From NCBI RefSeq assembly GCF_963576545.1, contig NC_083639.1, forward strand, positions 18,109,118 to 18,173,117: a stretch of 64,000 nt of DNA. Direction: 5' to 3'. Under the pieces are notes generated by a model. It made no database searches and was not told the origin of the DNA. It saw nothing but the letters and a program-made list of their open reading frames with translations. The translations under genes were made by a program, and so were the position numbers. How positions within the stretch are numbered: position 1 is the first letter of the stretch; every line of letters begins with the position of its first letter. The DNA is from Limanda limanda (taxonomy: Eukaryota > Chordata > Actinopteri > Pleuronectiformes > Pleuronectidae). This document shows positions 21,101 to 33,381 of the stretch, one piece after another.

Positions 21101-22397
21101 AATTTTTCAAATTTTAATTGATACATTTTTACTATTACTAAATAATTCACTCATTTACTCACCCCCTCCCAGTCCCACCTCTTTTCCCCCACCTCTCCTT
21201 ACAGGATTCGTGGTTCTGATCAGTTTCTTCAGTATTAGTGTTGTATTTTAGTTACTTCACTTGTTTTTGACTTCGAGCCAGTGCTTTGAAAGAGCACTAC
21301 AAGAGATTAATACACTCTGGCTTCAGTAATATCAACAGTACCTTCAGCACAGGTCATGTTTTCTAAATGAACACGCTGGGAAAATGATGAAATAGTGAGG
21401 TAATATTCCCTGCTGTTAAATATTACTTTTTTAATAGACGCAATGCAGCACAAATATTATAAAAGTAGATAAAATGGATAAATGAACATTTAGATTCGGT
21501 ACACTTAACTTAAATCAAACTAATCTTACATAGATAACATATATCGTACATACAACTTCAGTAAAGTCTGTCTTTAGGAGGTTTATAATGTTTTATCTGA
21601 AGGGTTGACCTTACTACTATATCCAACCATGCACCTGCCAAAGTTACTCCACTCGGATCCTTCACCAAAACAGTTTGTACATCTGGCTGCTGGAGTGCTT
21701 CTTATGGAGCACAGGGGGCTTGTGTGCATCTGCCTGCTCTCTTGCATAAGCTGAAAAAACAAGGAAACCAAGAGTGTAAGAATAATGTAGAGTGGTTGTG
21801 TACATCAAGATTGCAGCAGCCTTGCTGAGAGAAAGTACAACAACACTGTGGTTGTCTGTCCCCACCACCTTCATTCATTTAGCCTTCTTGCAGATGTCAT
21901 GGAAGAACCTTAGTGTCGCCACAGTGCTTAGAGAAAAGAAGAGGCATGTGCATTTCACAGAAGCTCATATAATTAGCGAGGTAACGCTTCCAAGAAAGAG
22001 ATTTGAGTTACTACAAAGGCCCCACACGTTTCCTTTGAGTGTGTTTTAGCCACTGACTGGAGTCTTAAAATGTTGTTAATGATTTTGTCTGTATGTCCCA
22101 ACATGAGCTCAGATGAACATGACTTGATCTGAAGTGCATTTGTCAATGTGACAAAACTGATCCAACCTGTTCAGCATCAATTTGTCATCTATGTCAGTTG
22201 TACTTTGTAGGAAGGGTCTAAGTTTGAAAGCTGCATGTGGTGCATTATACCTGTTAAATAACAAAGCATAAGAAAAGGTTCCATACGACACACGAGCACA
22301 TTTAAGCATTGAAGCCGATTTACATAGGAAGAATTAAATCTTTAATATATTCTGTGCGGATTTGGTGCTGACTCTGAATCAAATTTGAGTTTTGCAT
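21101..22397. other. Intergenic DNA, nothing supported
   Basis: AT-rich unique sequence. Short ORFs between 21,580 and 22,310 show no recognisable protein and no convincing splice pairing. Confidence 0.45.
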
Positions 22398-23345
22398 AAC
22401 AGTGCAACTACCTGAAGATTAACCTTGACAAGACTGAACTACTTTTCCTTCAAGGGACAAACTCTCCCACCCATGACCTGACTATTAACTTTGACAACTC
22501 CGTGCTGACCCCCACTCAGACTGCTAGAAACCTGGGTGTGACACTCGACTGCCAACTCTCCCTTTCTGCCAACATTACTGCAACAACGCGGTCCTGTAGA
22601 TTCATGCTTTACAACATCCGGAGAATACGCCCCCTTCTCACTCAGAAGGCGGTGCAGGTGCAGGTTCTGGTCCAGGCCCTGGTCATCTCACGCCTCGACT
22701 ACTGTAACTCCCTCCTGGCAGGTCTACCTGCTACTGCCATCCGACCTTTGCAGCTCATCCAGAATGCAGCAGCTCGACTGGTTTTTAACCAACCTAAATT
22801 CACTCGCACTACTCCGCTTCTCCGCTCCCTACACTGGCTACCAGTGGCTGCCCGCATCCGGTTCAAAACACTTGTACTCGCATACCATGCTGTAAACAGA
22901 TCAGGTCCAGTTTACATCCAGGACATGGTCAAACACTACACACCAGCACGTTCACTCCGCTCTGCTTCAGCTAAACGACTCGTTGCTCCTTCACTGCGAG
23001 CTAAACACTCATCAAAATCACGACTGTTTGCTGTCCTAGCTCCTAAATGGTGGAATGAGCTCCCACTCGACATCCGGACATCTGAAAGTTTACACATCTT
23101 TCGCCGAAAACTAAAAACACACCTCTTCCGACTGTACCTTGAATAAAAAAAAACAATAAAAAAAAAACAAAAAAAACTAACCACTTTTGAAACTAACACT
23201 TTTGTAGCACTAAATGGCACTTACTTATAGCACTTTGTAGTTTTGCTTTATTTCGAAGAAATTTTACTGTCTTGATTCTTGTTGTTCTTGGTTTGTACCC
23301 TCAGGGTTGAATGCACTTATTGTAAGTCGCTTTGGACTTCGCTTC
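22398..23345 (+). mobile_element. L2-clade LINE, 3' end with truncated ORF2
   Basis: An open frame runs from about 22,410 (LKINLDKTELLFLQ) to the stop at 23,144-23,146, about 245 residues. It is the C-terminal part of a reverse-transcriptase polyprotein: LGVTLDCQLS, ISRLDYCNSLLAGLP, IQNAAARLVFNQP, LRSLHWLPVAARIRFK and LAPKWWNELP, all typical of L2/CR1-group LINEs. The catalytic YxDD region and the endonuclease are missing, so the copy is 5'-truncated, as is usual for such insertions. An A-rich 3' UTR follows, ending near GCACTTATTGTAAGTCGCTT (about 23,311-23,330). The 735-bp frame has no stop, so the insertion may be fairly recent. Confidence 0.92.
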
Positions 23346-24635
23346 CTTATGCTGCCCTACAGACACAAAGCAAATCAGCTCCACCATGAAAAGACATTAC
23401 TTTGAGGAAAACAGATGAATTCGATCAAAAGGTCTGAGCAGATAACCCATGAGAATCAGTGCCAAGGTACGTCATCTAAACCATCAGATCAGATCATGGG
23501 AGGGGATGGGCTGCCTGTCACCACAGGACAGATCAAAGGAACAGAGCTTCTGAATGACTTTGGACGTTTTGTCTGTACCCAGAGGGCTTTGCTCCCTGGA
23601 AATGGCCTGCAAATGTAAAATGTCATCTCGATTCTTTACGACCTCCTCATTGATTTCCGACATGATTATTTCCGGTCTGTCTTTTTTATTCTTTGATGAT
23701 CTGCTGTCTGTATATGTTGACTCAGAAGGAACAATGATATTAGTTTATGCTCAGAACAGCGGTCAAAATCTTGACAGCCTTGTGAATAGGTCACATTCTG
23801 TTAAGTAGCCATTTTTTATGTTTTCTCTGTTAATGTCATCTTTTATTATATTTTCTACTATTTTTCTGTTTTATCTTTCTTTCATTTTCACTCTTTAATT
23901 TATCTACAAATCTATCTACTCATTCCTGATATCTCTGTCTTCGCATGTCCCATCTTATCACCTTAAACTTGGCATGTGTATTGTTCAGGGCCAAAGGAAG
24001 TACAGTGTTGAATTGTTCAATTTAGACACATGAATCATTCAATATTAATTAACTTTTAATAAACAGCCTACCAGAACTCTGTAGGTGCGGCTCCTGGGAC
24101 TCATCAACGTAAGAGACGTCACTTCAACAGCCATTTTCTCACGACAACAGCAACGATAAATGATTCTCCAGATGAGGGTTCAAGGAAAAATGTTGGAAAA
24201 AAAAGCCATCAATGCATTCTTAAAGACAGAATAAGGGGAAGACCTGGAAGAAGTCATGTGTCGAGACACATCTGAAATGTTTAAGAGTCTTGATCTCTTT
24301 ACAGGGTTTTGCAGACTGAGTCAAGCTTCACCGAACTTTGAGGTGAACTGTTTCCTCTGTTTTCCTGTGTGTTTCAACTACAGTGAAACATGCTTACCAT
24401 GTGTATATAGTCTTAGTGTTTCTCTTTGTCTCAGTCAGTTTGTCTGTTGTCTTTCCTACATGGCTTTTCCTAGTGTGTCACCTCAGTTTGCTTTGTGACT
24501 GGAGGCTGTTAGCCTGTTTGTTTAAGTTTCCTCTTATTACATACACATTCACCGGCTAACGCATCTGGGCCTGCGTTCTGGTCCTCACAGCTAAACATGA
24601 CATTAACATCTCTTAGTACAGCATTTTAAGTTTAC
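23346..24635. other. Intergenic DNA, no gene supported
   Basis: AT-rich. The block 24,350-24,603 (TTTCCTGTGTG..., CATCTGGGCCTGCGTTCTGG, TAAACATGACA) resembles the end of a common fish repeat, but I cannot name it. No coding exon is seen. Confidence 0.4.
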
Positions 24636-24797
24636 TTGCACTTATATATTGCACTTACATTTAGCCCTTGTAGTTTCATCTTTTTTGAAGACTAATTGTA
24701 CTTACATGATTCTTGCTTTTCTGGGTTTGTAACCTCATTTGAATGCACTTATTGTAAGTTGCTTTGGATAAAAGGGTCAGCTAAATAATGATATATA
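24636..24797 (+). mobile_element. 5'-truncated L2-clade LINE tail
   Basis: It shares the 3' UTR of the copy ending at 23,345: TTGCACTTACATTTAG, GGTTTGTAACCTCA, GAATGCACTTATTGTAAGTT. It then continues GCTTTGGATAAAAGGGTCAG, the L2-type tail. No coding part is left. Confidence 0.75.
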
Positions 24798-25304
24798 CAA
24801 GCTCTTGTACCAAAAAAGCCCATGTCTTTTACAAGAGGATGTCCAAATGTTGTCCTTGTGTTTGATTTAAATCTCCCAACAGTAAAAGTTGATAATGTAA
24901 TAAATTGGACATGCAAGCCAAGGCTCAACACTCTTCTTCCAGACTCCATCTGTTACTTCCGGTGCAGTAAGCCATCTTCTAAATTGACTGTGAAAAGTAA
25001 ATATTTTAGATTCACAAAGTTGTCTCCCAGTACAGACACTGCAGTATAAACACTGTTATTGGTAGCAGCTCAGGTGATCATTTTGTCTGTTTAGAGACTC
25101 AGTGTTGATGCATCGCCTTCAGCAATGAGGAAAGTAAGCAGTCCACATAAACAGCCGGTGGTGGGACCAGTGAATGAAGTGCATAAAAACCCCACAATGA
25201 GAAGCTGGCATAATATCGATAATGAAAACAAATTCATGCTGTTTTCCAGTGATGGCTTTTTTACATCACAGGAAAAACAATGTGACCGACAAATATGTTA
25301 TTTT

Positions 25305-25323
25305 CAGCAGCAGCAGCAGCAGC
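25305..25323. repeat. (CAG)6 trinucleotide run
   Basis: Short CAG run followed by CCGCCG. It falls in an 86-codon ORF, but with no other sign of coding. Confidence 0.85.
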
Positions 25324-26499
25324 CGCCGATTCAGTACCACGGACAGCTCCACATGTCTTTTATCCAACTCTGTGTAAGAAGGTAATTACCAAAACACAAT
25401 AAACAAAGATCTGCTCTGCCTCATTTGTATATTGTAACTCAACTGGCCCACTGTGCTTAACCAAATGTTGTTGTTCTCCACATGAGCCAATTAAAAAAAT
25501 ACCTGTATCCCAGCCAGTAATCTCAACCCTCCACCAGCTGTCATGTCTACTCACATAGAAAACCGCCTCAAGACTCCCTATTACATTTGAGTTAATAGGT
25601 TTTTTCTTATTATTTCTTATATAATCCAACTTACTTAATGGATGATGCTGTGTTGAGTTTGATTTACCAGGACACTCAGGTAGCTGAGGGAACTAGAGAA
25701 TAATACAGAAACAGGATGTCTCTGACATGCAGAGAACATCATGCAGATATGTTTTTCTAATGCACTCATCAGAGTTTATCTTCAAAATGTGACCTTTGAT
25801 CTCAACATTTTTAGTCAAATTATCTCCTTACTCTTATGTTTTCCGATAAAGCTGCCCTGCTCACAATCTTTGAGTCTGTTGTGTAGCATACTGTATATGA
25901 TGTATGTAGTCATCTGTTTATGACAAAGATCATATTTGTATAACCCCACTTTCTCCTGTAGTCCAACCTCCTTGCAACGGACCTTGGGTGATTGAGCCCT
26001 TTCCTTAGATAACCCCTCCCTCTGTAACTCCTAAACAAATTAGAGACAGAAATTAACTGTACACCTTCAAGACAACACAAAAATTCTCTACTTGCACATT
26101 GTAGTATGACAAACTCCTGTCAACACTAAAGTTACTTTCACTTCCAATCTGATCTCCACGCAGTGCTATCTCAATCTTAAATAATTTATACCCTCCCTCA
26201 CTTAGCTTTGAATATGTTGTTAATATCATTTACAGATTATTTTTTGTTTATAGAGTTCCTTTTGGACATTTTGATAATTGTTATAGTCATTTCAGTGATT
26301 TAAATCGTTTAGCACTGAGCTAGCTAGGTTGATTTTTACTGTTTAGGCTGTTATGGATGTTTTTACACTGGATGCTTAGAAGAGCTGCAAAAAATCAAGG
26401 TGACTTCCCATTTCTCGCTTTGCATTTTAATCTAAGATCAGCATCAGCTGGAAAACAGTGAAAGCTCACAGAGGAGAGAACTCAGCCTATGAAGAGCAA

Positions 26500-26568
26500 A
26501 TTATCTATATTATCTATACTTCTTATCATTTGAGAGTCGAGAGGCAGAGTATACCCTGGACAGGTCTG
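26500..26568 (+). repeat. Fragment of a teleost retroelement tail (family D, copy 1)
   Basis: TTATCTATACTTCTTATCAT, then GGCAGAGTATACCCTGGACAGGTC. This matches the start of a family whose longer copy is at 29,455-29,688. Confidence 0.5.
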
Positions 26569-27520
26569 CTGATCTTATCTATCTATGTGTGATTATGATA
26601 TGTATTTTACATTCAGAGCTATTTGCTTTTATCTGCTTTCAGTGGTTTTGGCAATTCTGTAAAGTGTCTTTGAGAATTATTAGTAGCTTTATACTAATCA
26701 AATGCAATATCATTATTGTATTATTATCATTATTTTACATATACCATATCTATCAGTCATTCAAGTTTACTGCCTTTCAGATGAGTTAAACAAAAATGTG
26801 CAAATAAGCCTAAAAAAACTACTGTAAATGTTGTATATAGTGTCGTCGTCAGGGCACAGTACTCCCTGTATATTTGCCTGTAACATCATTACATTGGGAG
26901 ACAGCTTCATGACAGAGCAATTCTACACGTTCACACTGTCATAAAACTAAATGTAGACCTGTCTTCAGGGATTTGACCTCCACAGCTCCGATGACTGAGA
27001 TACTCAGGACTGTGAAATGCATTAAAGTGTGACAGACCATATATGAGAGAAACAGATCCATTTTAATATAATATGTAGTATGTGATATTCAATGCTATCT
27101 ATTTTAACATAAATTTCCCTTAATTCTTAGAGTTATTGGATTTTATTGATAATGTTTTAGAGACCAAGCAGCTCGAAAGATTACAGTTGTTCTGTTGTGG
27201 ACACATTTAAAGGGTGTTAATATTTATATTCTGCTTTTGTAGTATATGTGTCCACTTAACCCATTCACACACACAGTCAACACTAAGTGCAACTCTATCA
27301 CCCTGGGTTTCAGTGTCCCACCCAATTCATCGTAAGGAATTGGACCAAACAGATAATAATCCATTCTACTACGTGAGCCACAGCTGCACCACCACTGTGA
27401 CTGTATAAATCGGTAGGAGACAGTGATCATCAGATTTTAGATGAACATGAAAAAAACATTTGTATTGGAGAAAAATCGGAATCAGTAATTAAGGGACTTA
27501 ATAAAAAACCTGAAAAAAGA

Positions 27521-27825
27521 ACTAACATGTCTCCATACTGCTCGTCTGGTGTCATCCAAGTGTCGACAACCCCCTGAAACGGCATCATTTACATCGTGTT
27601 TTATGCCTAAAAGTCCCATAACAGAAGTAGAGGTGCAGTTTGTGCAGTGTGTGCAGTGTGTGTTCGGTGTGTGCGGTTTTCCAGTGTGAATGTGAACGAG
27701 GCTGTGAGGAGGATAGCAGAGGACATTGAGGCTAAAAACATGGTGTAAATGATGCCGTTTCATGTCAAACTTGAATGTTTGACACTTGGACGACACCGCA
27801 CAAGCAGTATGGAGGCATGTTAAGT
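27521..27825. repeat. Large imperfect inverted repeat (foldback)
   Basis: Left arm about 27,521-27,618 (ACTAACATGTCTCCATACTG ... GGTGTCATCCAAGTGTC ... TGAAACGGCATCATTTACA). Right arm about 27,723-27,825 is its inverse (TGTAAATGATGCCGTTTCA ... GACACTTGGACGACACC ... CAGTATGGAGGCATGTTAAGT). The arms are clearly alignable over nearly 100 bases with a few gaps and surround a loop of about 104 bases rich in GTGTGTGCAGTG. A MITE-like foldback element or an inverted duplication would both fit. Confidence 0.85.
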
Positions 27826-28982
27826 CTAAACCCTTAAACAACTGTTTGAGTTTGTGAGTACGAGCCAAAATTTCCTCACAGTAATGGTATTGAAACCCAC
27901 ACCCACACACAAACACACACACGCACAAACACACTCACAAACACACACAGAGATAGACAGTTTCTTTATTCTTCACAACATATCAAAAAAGCACAGACAT
28001 TGGAATCTGTATCATGTTTGTGTTGGATAAACAGCTTTGAAATCTCTTCTAACGTTACCAAATAAAGCAAACAGCTGTGACTGCAGTAGAACATCTGTTG
28101 GCTTGAACTAACAAACCCATCCAATTAGCCCCATAAAGATTGCCCCAAGCATGTGTAAAATACTGATGTCCATTGTTGAGGAAACTTTGTCGCTACATGA
28201 GTTGTGACTCAGTGCAGGGATGTGTCTGAATATCAGAACAGAACCAAGAGTGTTGCTGTGGAGATGTTCGAGATCAGGCTAAGAGGGGCTGTACAGTAAA
28301 TGTCCTTGATTACGTAAATCCATCACAAGGCCCCTGCCTCCACGGCACAGCATGGTTTGTTTGTCTCCTAAGATGCCCTTATTGTGGTATGCTTGTTACC
28401 ACGGCAACTGCTGTTTTCACAATGAGAATGTGTAGGATGACAGGAGCAATGCCAGAATTTGGTTCAGTATAGATAACCCAGGCTTTACTTACAAATTGCA
28501 AGAGATACATTTAAAAAAAATGGATATGTACTACAAATGGCCCAGGTTATAGTAAAATGGTGCAGCCAAGTCAGTTGATTTATGTAGAGATTTCTACTCA
28601 AATCAGATAAAAAAGCTGCTCTGTGAGAGACAGAAATATGGTGAGGAGTGGAATTGGATCAGTGTGAGACATACTGCATATTGTTTGTGCTTGGACAATC
28701 TGATCTCCCTGGCTAAATTATACCTTTTCTGAAATGCTACCGTAACATAAGCTCCATTGGCCAAGAAAATTAATTTTTACTGACAAATGTAGAAGATGAT
28801 TAACAAAATTGTAAAAGTAAGTTGAAGAATGCCACGAATTTGACTTGTGACTTTTTGGTTGTTGCTGTGTTGTGTTCATGAATTCATTATGAGCACTGAT
28901 TATGTGGACATTATATAAGTGACTAAGGTAATGGCTATATTCAATTCAATTCAGTTTAAAGAGCGTTGTCCACTATCCAGAA
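27826..28982. other. Intergenic DNA with imperfect CA-rich patch
   Basis: An imperfect CA-rich patch lies at 27,897-27,950. The rest is AT-rich with no gene that I can support. Confidence 0.45.
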
Positions 28983-29215
28983 AGATGGTGAGTTGATCCC
29001 CGGGTCCTCCAGTCTGCTTTACCAAGTGTCCTTGGGCAATATACCGAATGCCAAATTCACTGTGCTAATGATGTATGAATAGAGTGATATAAAGAAAAAA
29101 GTGCTCCTGTGCGTATAGAAGTGCTGCGTCAATGGGTGATTGTAACTTGTGAAGTGCTTTCAGTGAACAAAGAGACTGGAAAAGTGCTTTATAAAATCAG
29201 ACCATTTACCATTTG
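28983..29215 (+). repeat. tRNA-like teleost repeat (family A, copy 3)
   Basis: The longest copy: GGTGAGTTGATCCCCGGGTC (B-box-like), AAGTGTCCTTGGGCAA, ATGGGTGATTGTAACTTGTG, AAGTGCTTTATAAAATCAG, ending ACCATTTACCATTTGCAG. It shows that copies 1, 2 and 4 are parts of one family. Confidence 0.7.
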
Positions 29216-29329
29216 CAGTTTGAAAAGGACACTTATTTACCTTTTTACCAAAAGTTAGATGTGAAAGGCGATGTCACTCTCAAGTTTGTAGGGTAAGGGT
29301 TACCCATGAAATATAATCAATAGCATGGA

Positions 29330-29400
29330 AGTAGCTTAGCATATGGACTGGAAACAGGAGAACACTAGCTTGACTCTCTTTGAAGCTGAATGATATCCGA
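29330..29400 (+). repeat. Teleost repeat fragment (family B, copy 2)
   Basis: GAAGTAGCTTAGCATATGGA, CTGGAAACAGGAGAACACTAGC, then ATCCGA. This is the first part of the family, overlapping in content with the 45,693-45,720 piece. Confidence 0.6.
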
Positions 29401-29454
29401 TGGAAAGTTTTTGATCTACTGTGAGTTTAAAATTGAGACATTTAGATATGGATC

Positions 29455-29688
29455 AGTCCATCCATCCATCCACGTGCCCATTATCCATACTGCCTATCAT
29501 TTGAGGGTTGCACTTCATGGGACCTGAAGCCAATCCTAGCTGACATTGGGCGAGATGGGGGGACACTTTGGAAAGTTTGCCTGTGTGTCTCTAGCCAACA
29601 GGGACAAACAACCATTCACAGTCACAGCCACAATTTAGATTCTCAACTAACCTAACTCTAATATGCATGTCTTAGGACTGTGGGTCTG
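29455..29688 (+). repeat. Teleost retroelement tail (family D, copy 2)
   Basis: (TCCA)n start, then CCTATCATTTGAGGGTTGC, ACAAACAACCATTCACAGTC, AACTAACCTAACTCTAATATG and CATGTCTTAGGACTGTGGG. This block order is typical of a non-LTR retroelement tail spread through fish genomes. Confidence 0.65.
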
Positions 29689-32548
29689 TATTATTTGACC
29701 ACTGTCCTTTAACCCTTATCTTAACTTTTTATGTTTCAATGATTTCCCAGTTCTCAGTATCCATCTGTGTCCCTTGGTGAACACATCAGCCACATACTCA
29801 AGCACAGCTGCTGCATCTGCCCATACACGCACACGCAGAGTGTGGCCTGAGGATCGAATCATACAAGGAGGTACTTACCCACAGAGGACGAGTGATTCAC
29901 TGAATAATTCAACTCAATCAGGCCAGTTTAAACATTAATGGGTGAGTGGGAGTTCCTCCTGGCTCCTCCCTGGGGACATACAGTACTTGAGGAGACATTC
30001 TAATTGCTAACTCTTGTCCGGTGGAAGTCTTTAATTAAAGGGAGTCAAGAGTGTAGGAGCTTCCTCTGCGTTCAGCGTATCCACCTTTTGAGAGTGGCAG
30101 AGGGTGACAAGTAAAGTGGTCACCCTTATGGCCCACTTCCTTACTGCCCTGTTAAAATTACATGAAGGGATACTGCCCATGGCTATATAAAGTCATATTA
30201 CCAGAGGTTTTGAATCCACTAATTGGGATTATTGTTATGTCACATGCTGCAGTTATTAAAAGTCAAATTCTAAGGTCCTATCTCTCTTAGTCCTTGCCCT
30301 GCTTTAGTCCCTTAATGAGAGTATATGTTTATAAAGCTTGTTATAAGATGGAAAATTCATGTAGATCTACAAATTACCTAGGGTGTCAGATGTTCTAACA
30401 CTGGAGTAACAAAATGTTCAGCTCTATCTGCAATGCATTTTCTTAAATTGTTTGAAATGTACGGAGTTAAACACAGGCCCATCTGCAGCTAAACGACTCA
30501 GTGTCTCTCCTCAGAATGAAAGGCAGAATCATTAGTCAGTGAATATTCAAGCTAAACCAGGTTATATCTTTGAAAAAAACACACGAAAGAGTGGTTAAAT
30601 TAATAAAAAAAATTTGCTGTGGAAAAAAGGCAAATCTTTATAACAAACATTATCAATGTACACAGCGGAAATGAGGGGCTGGGGGATAAATAAAACTAAA
30701 GAGGGACGAGAGCTGCTGATGTGAGCATTTATCAAACATTATTACTGTAAAAAACAAATTTCCTCATAACCGAAAGCTGTGTTGGAGGCACTGAGGTAAA
30801 CATACACCGCTGGCAAGGACTGTCACAGTGGGTGAGACTTATTGGAGGGGTGAATGGAGCATTCAACTCCCTGTTCAATCATACTGGTCTCAGTACTTTA
30901 TGCAAAAATATTGCAAAATAAAATTAATGTTTCATGTGGCTGTCGTTTATCAAATTAGCATGGTCCTGTTAGTAAAGCAAGTCCCCAAATTGATTTCTGA
31001 TAGTAAACTGTGGTTAATAGGCTCAAGATATTAAAGATTCATATTTTGCCCAAATGTGTGGGTTTTTGATATATTTAATTCTCCAACTTGCCAACCTTAC
31101 ATATCTTCCTTTATCCCCAAGAATAGTTAATTTCAGGTAAATGATTGATTCACCATGGTCTAAAGTCATGTAGTCTGTAATAGTATAATTACACCATTAT
31201 TATCTACCATACTTCAGTGGTTGGAGGTTGACGGCAACATGACGTCCACATTAAGCCCACAAACCTGTAGTGGTGCTTTACGTAACTGTGTGGACTAAAC
31301 TGAGTAATCACGCCGCAGAGTCATTAAACCGACACAAGTGCAATGAAGGGCCCTCACATCAACCCTCCCCCTTCCTGAAAAACATTAGCACTACAATCTC
31401 CACCTCCGCTGCACAGGTCTGCCTTTACCACCGCGTCAAACGGGCCACCCACTCACCCACTGCCCACCCACCCCACACCTCCCTGCACCTTCTGACCCCA
31501 CTGGCATCAGCTGTTTCCATGGCAGCACACAGTCACCTTCACCCAAACTGCATTTGTTATCGGGTAAACTTTCCATCCCCATCATCTTCATCCTCACCGT
31601 CGTCATCTCCACCCTCATCAATATTGTCCTCTTCTCATATTTTAACATGTGGGCTTAAGAAGATACTCATTTGTTGTTTTGGAGTGGCCACTCTATTATA
31701 TGGGCTGATCTGAGGGCCTCTCTTGAACTGAGAAAACCATCACTGGAAATTGATGTTTGGGCTTTAGAGCCCTTGATAATGGAGGCTTCTCTGGTTGTAC
31801 AGCAGGGGTCATGGAGAAGAGCTGTGATGTCCCTGGTTGGTCCAGTGTCTATAGACGCAGTTGGTGGAGTCACTCAAAACAAATTTTAAAATGACCATCG
31901 ACGCATAAAAGTTGAGTGGTTGTTAATGAGATCACTAGCTGGTATATTAAGTTGTTTGTTAATAATAAAAATAAACAGCATCAACAAATAAATTATGCGT
32001 AATAATCTGTACTTTTTCCCCTCATGAATGTCCTCTCTCTGGTCATAATCACTGGCATTTCAAATAGCTTTTTCAAGGCTGGGTTGATTTAGTGTCTCAA
32101 AATAATCGTTCGACATTTTGGAAAAAGAATTGCCCTGTTTCCCAGAGATAAATCAAATTGTTTCATCTGTGCACAAGCACAAACATAAAAGCAAGAACTT
32201 TGTGGCTGTAGAGGGAGTTACAGTTAACAACAGCTGGGTGCAGGGACTTCTCGAGGACTTAACGTCACGGTGAGGTAGCCAGGCAACAGGCGAAGATGCT
32301 GCACTGAAGTGCTGGGCGGATTCGTGTTTATCAAGTTACTGCACATAACTCCTTGTCAACCTCAAAGTGCCATTTTTACGTTTTACAAGGTTATCAGAAC
32401 AGAAAGAACAGCAAATAAGAAAAAACAGCTCTGGGAATTGTTACTCAGATTGCAGAACCTGCAACTTAAAAGCCTTTTTTCCACTTTAATGTGAAGACAA
32501 CATTTAAGTGTTACTTCACAGCCACCGCCAACACACAGACAACCAACT

Positions 32549-32601
32549 CACACACATACACACACACACACACACACACATACACACACACACACACACA
32601 A
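32549..32601. repeat. (CA)n microsatellite, interrupted
   Basis: CA run with two T interruptions, about 53 bp. Confidence 0.95.
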
Positions 32602-32831
32602 ACATAACAATTACCTTACTGAGTTATCTACGTTCTCCAGCTATGAGCAAGGACTGCATAGCAGCACACTCACTTTAGTGACAAAAGTGTAGAGGACTTC
32701 TTGTCTCCAAAGTTCCGTGAGGAACAAGACCACTCTCCGTTCGAACCGCGAGCACACACAGCTGTTTCAGTCAGTGGTTCAAACAGGGTGTGTGTGTGTG
32801 TGAGACCGTGGAGGGGCAGAAGAGGATGCAC

Positions 32832-32861
32832 CATCTACCATTCCGATCTGAATGGTAGATG
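32832..32861. repeat. Short perfect hairpin, 11-bp arms
   Basis: CATCTACCATT, 8-base loop, AATGGTAGATG. No T-run follows, and no function can be assigned. Confidence 0.8.
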
Positions 32862-33350
32862 ATATGGCGGTTTAGGGATTTAGTCTCAACAACAGAGATT
32901 TGAAAATGAGTGCAGCTCTCCAGATTACCAATCACGAGCGGTGGCTGATGGCTGGTGGCTAGTTGGTCACCTACCCTTGATAAGAGGGCGTCAGCTTTTA
33001 CACACATATATATAAATGTCATGACATTGAGACATCCCAATGGTTGACACTACGTAAGCATTGGCCTGACAAGGTCCAAGATGGTTGGTGTTTATAGCCA
33101 CATTTATCCCATAAATACAGATTACAAAATTAATCAATTAAGTGATAAATGTCACACTAAAACACATGCTGTATCGCTTGACAGGTGTCTGTATTCATGT
33201 TTCTAAAACTTTAGAGAAAGTCAGGTCAGTGTTTTCCTCCAGCGCAGAGAGTCATATTGATCGACACATCCAGCTTTGATTAAAACAGTTTAAATGTTGA
33301 GCTGTTACTTCAAGAGGAAAATTATCTTTCTTTTTGACTCCTACATTAGT

Positions 33351-33381
33351 GATTATTGATGCCTCAAATGCATCAATAATC
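33351..33381. repeat. Short perfect hairpin, 12-bp arms
   Basis: GATTATTGATGC, 7-base loop, GCATCAATAATC. It is too short for a microRNA precursor by itself. Confidence 0.85.

Larger units (their letters stand above)
24798..27520. other. Intergenic DNA, no gene supported
   Basis: Unique AT-rich sequence with a (CAG)n run at 25,305-25,323 and a repeat scrap at 26,500-26,568. No coding exon is seen. Confidence 0.45.

Noticed and set aside
27482..27934. 150-codon minus-strand ORF
   Set aside because: It spans the foldback and a CA-rich patch. The Cys-Val start and the palindrome explain it better than a gene.
31270..31713. 147-codon plus-strand ORF
   Set aside because: Ser/Pro/His-rich from C/T-rich DNA, overlapping an ORF on the other strand. 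No domain, splice site or start context supports it.
33351..33381. MicroRNA precursor
   Set aside because: Only 12 paired bases with a 7-base loop and no extended stem on either side.
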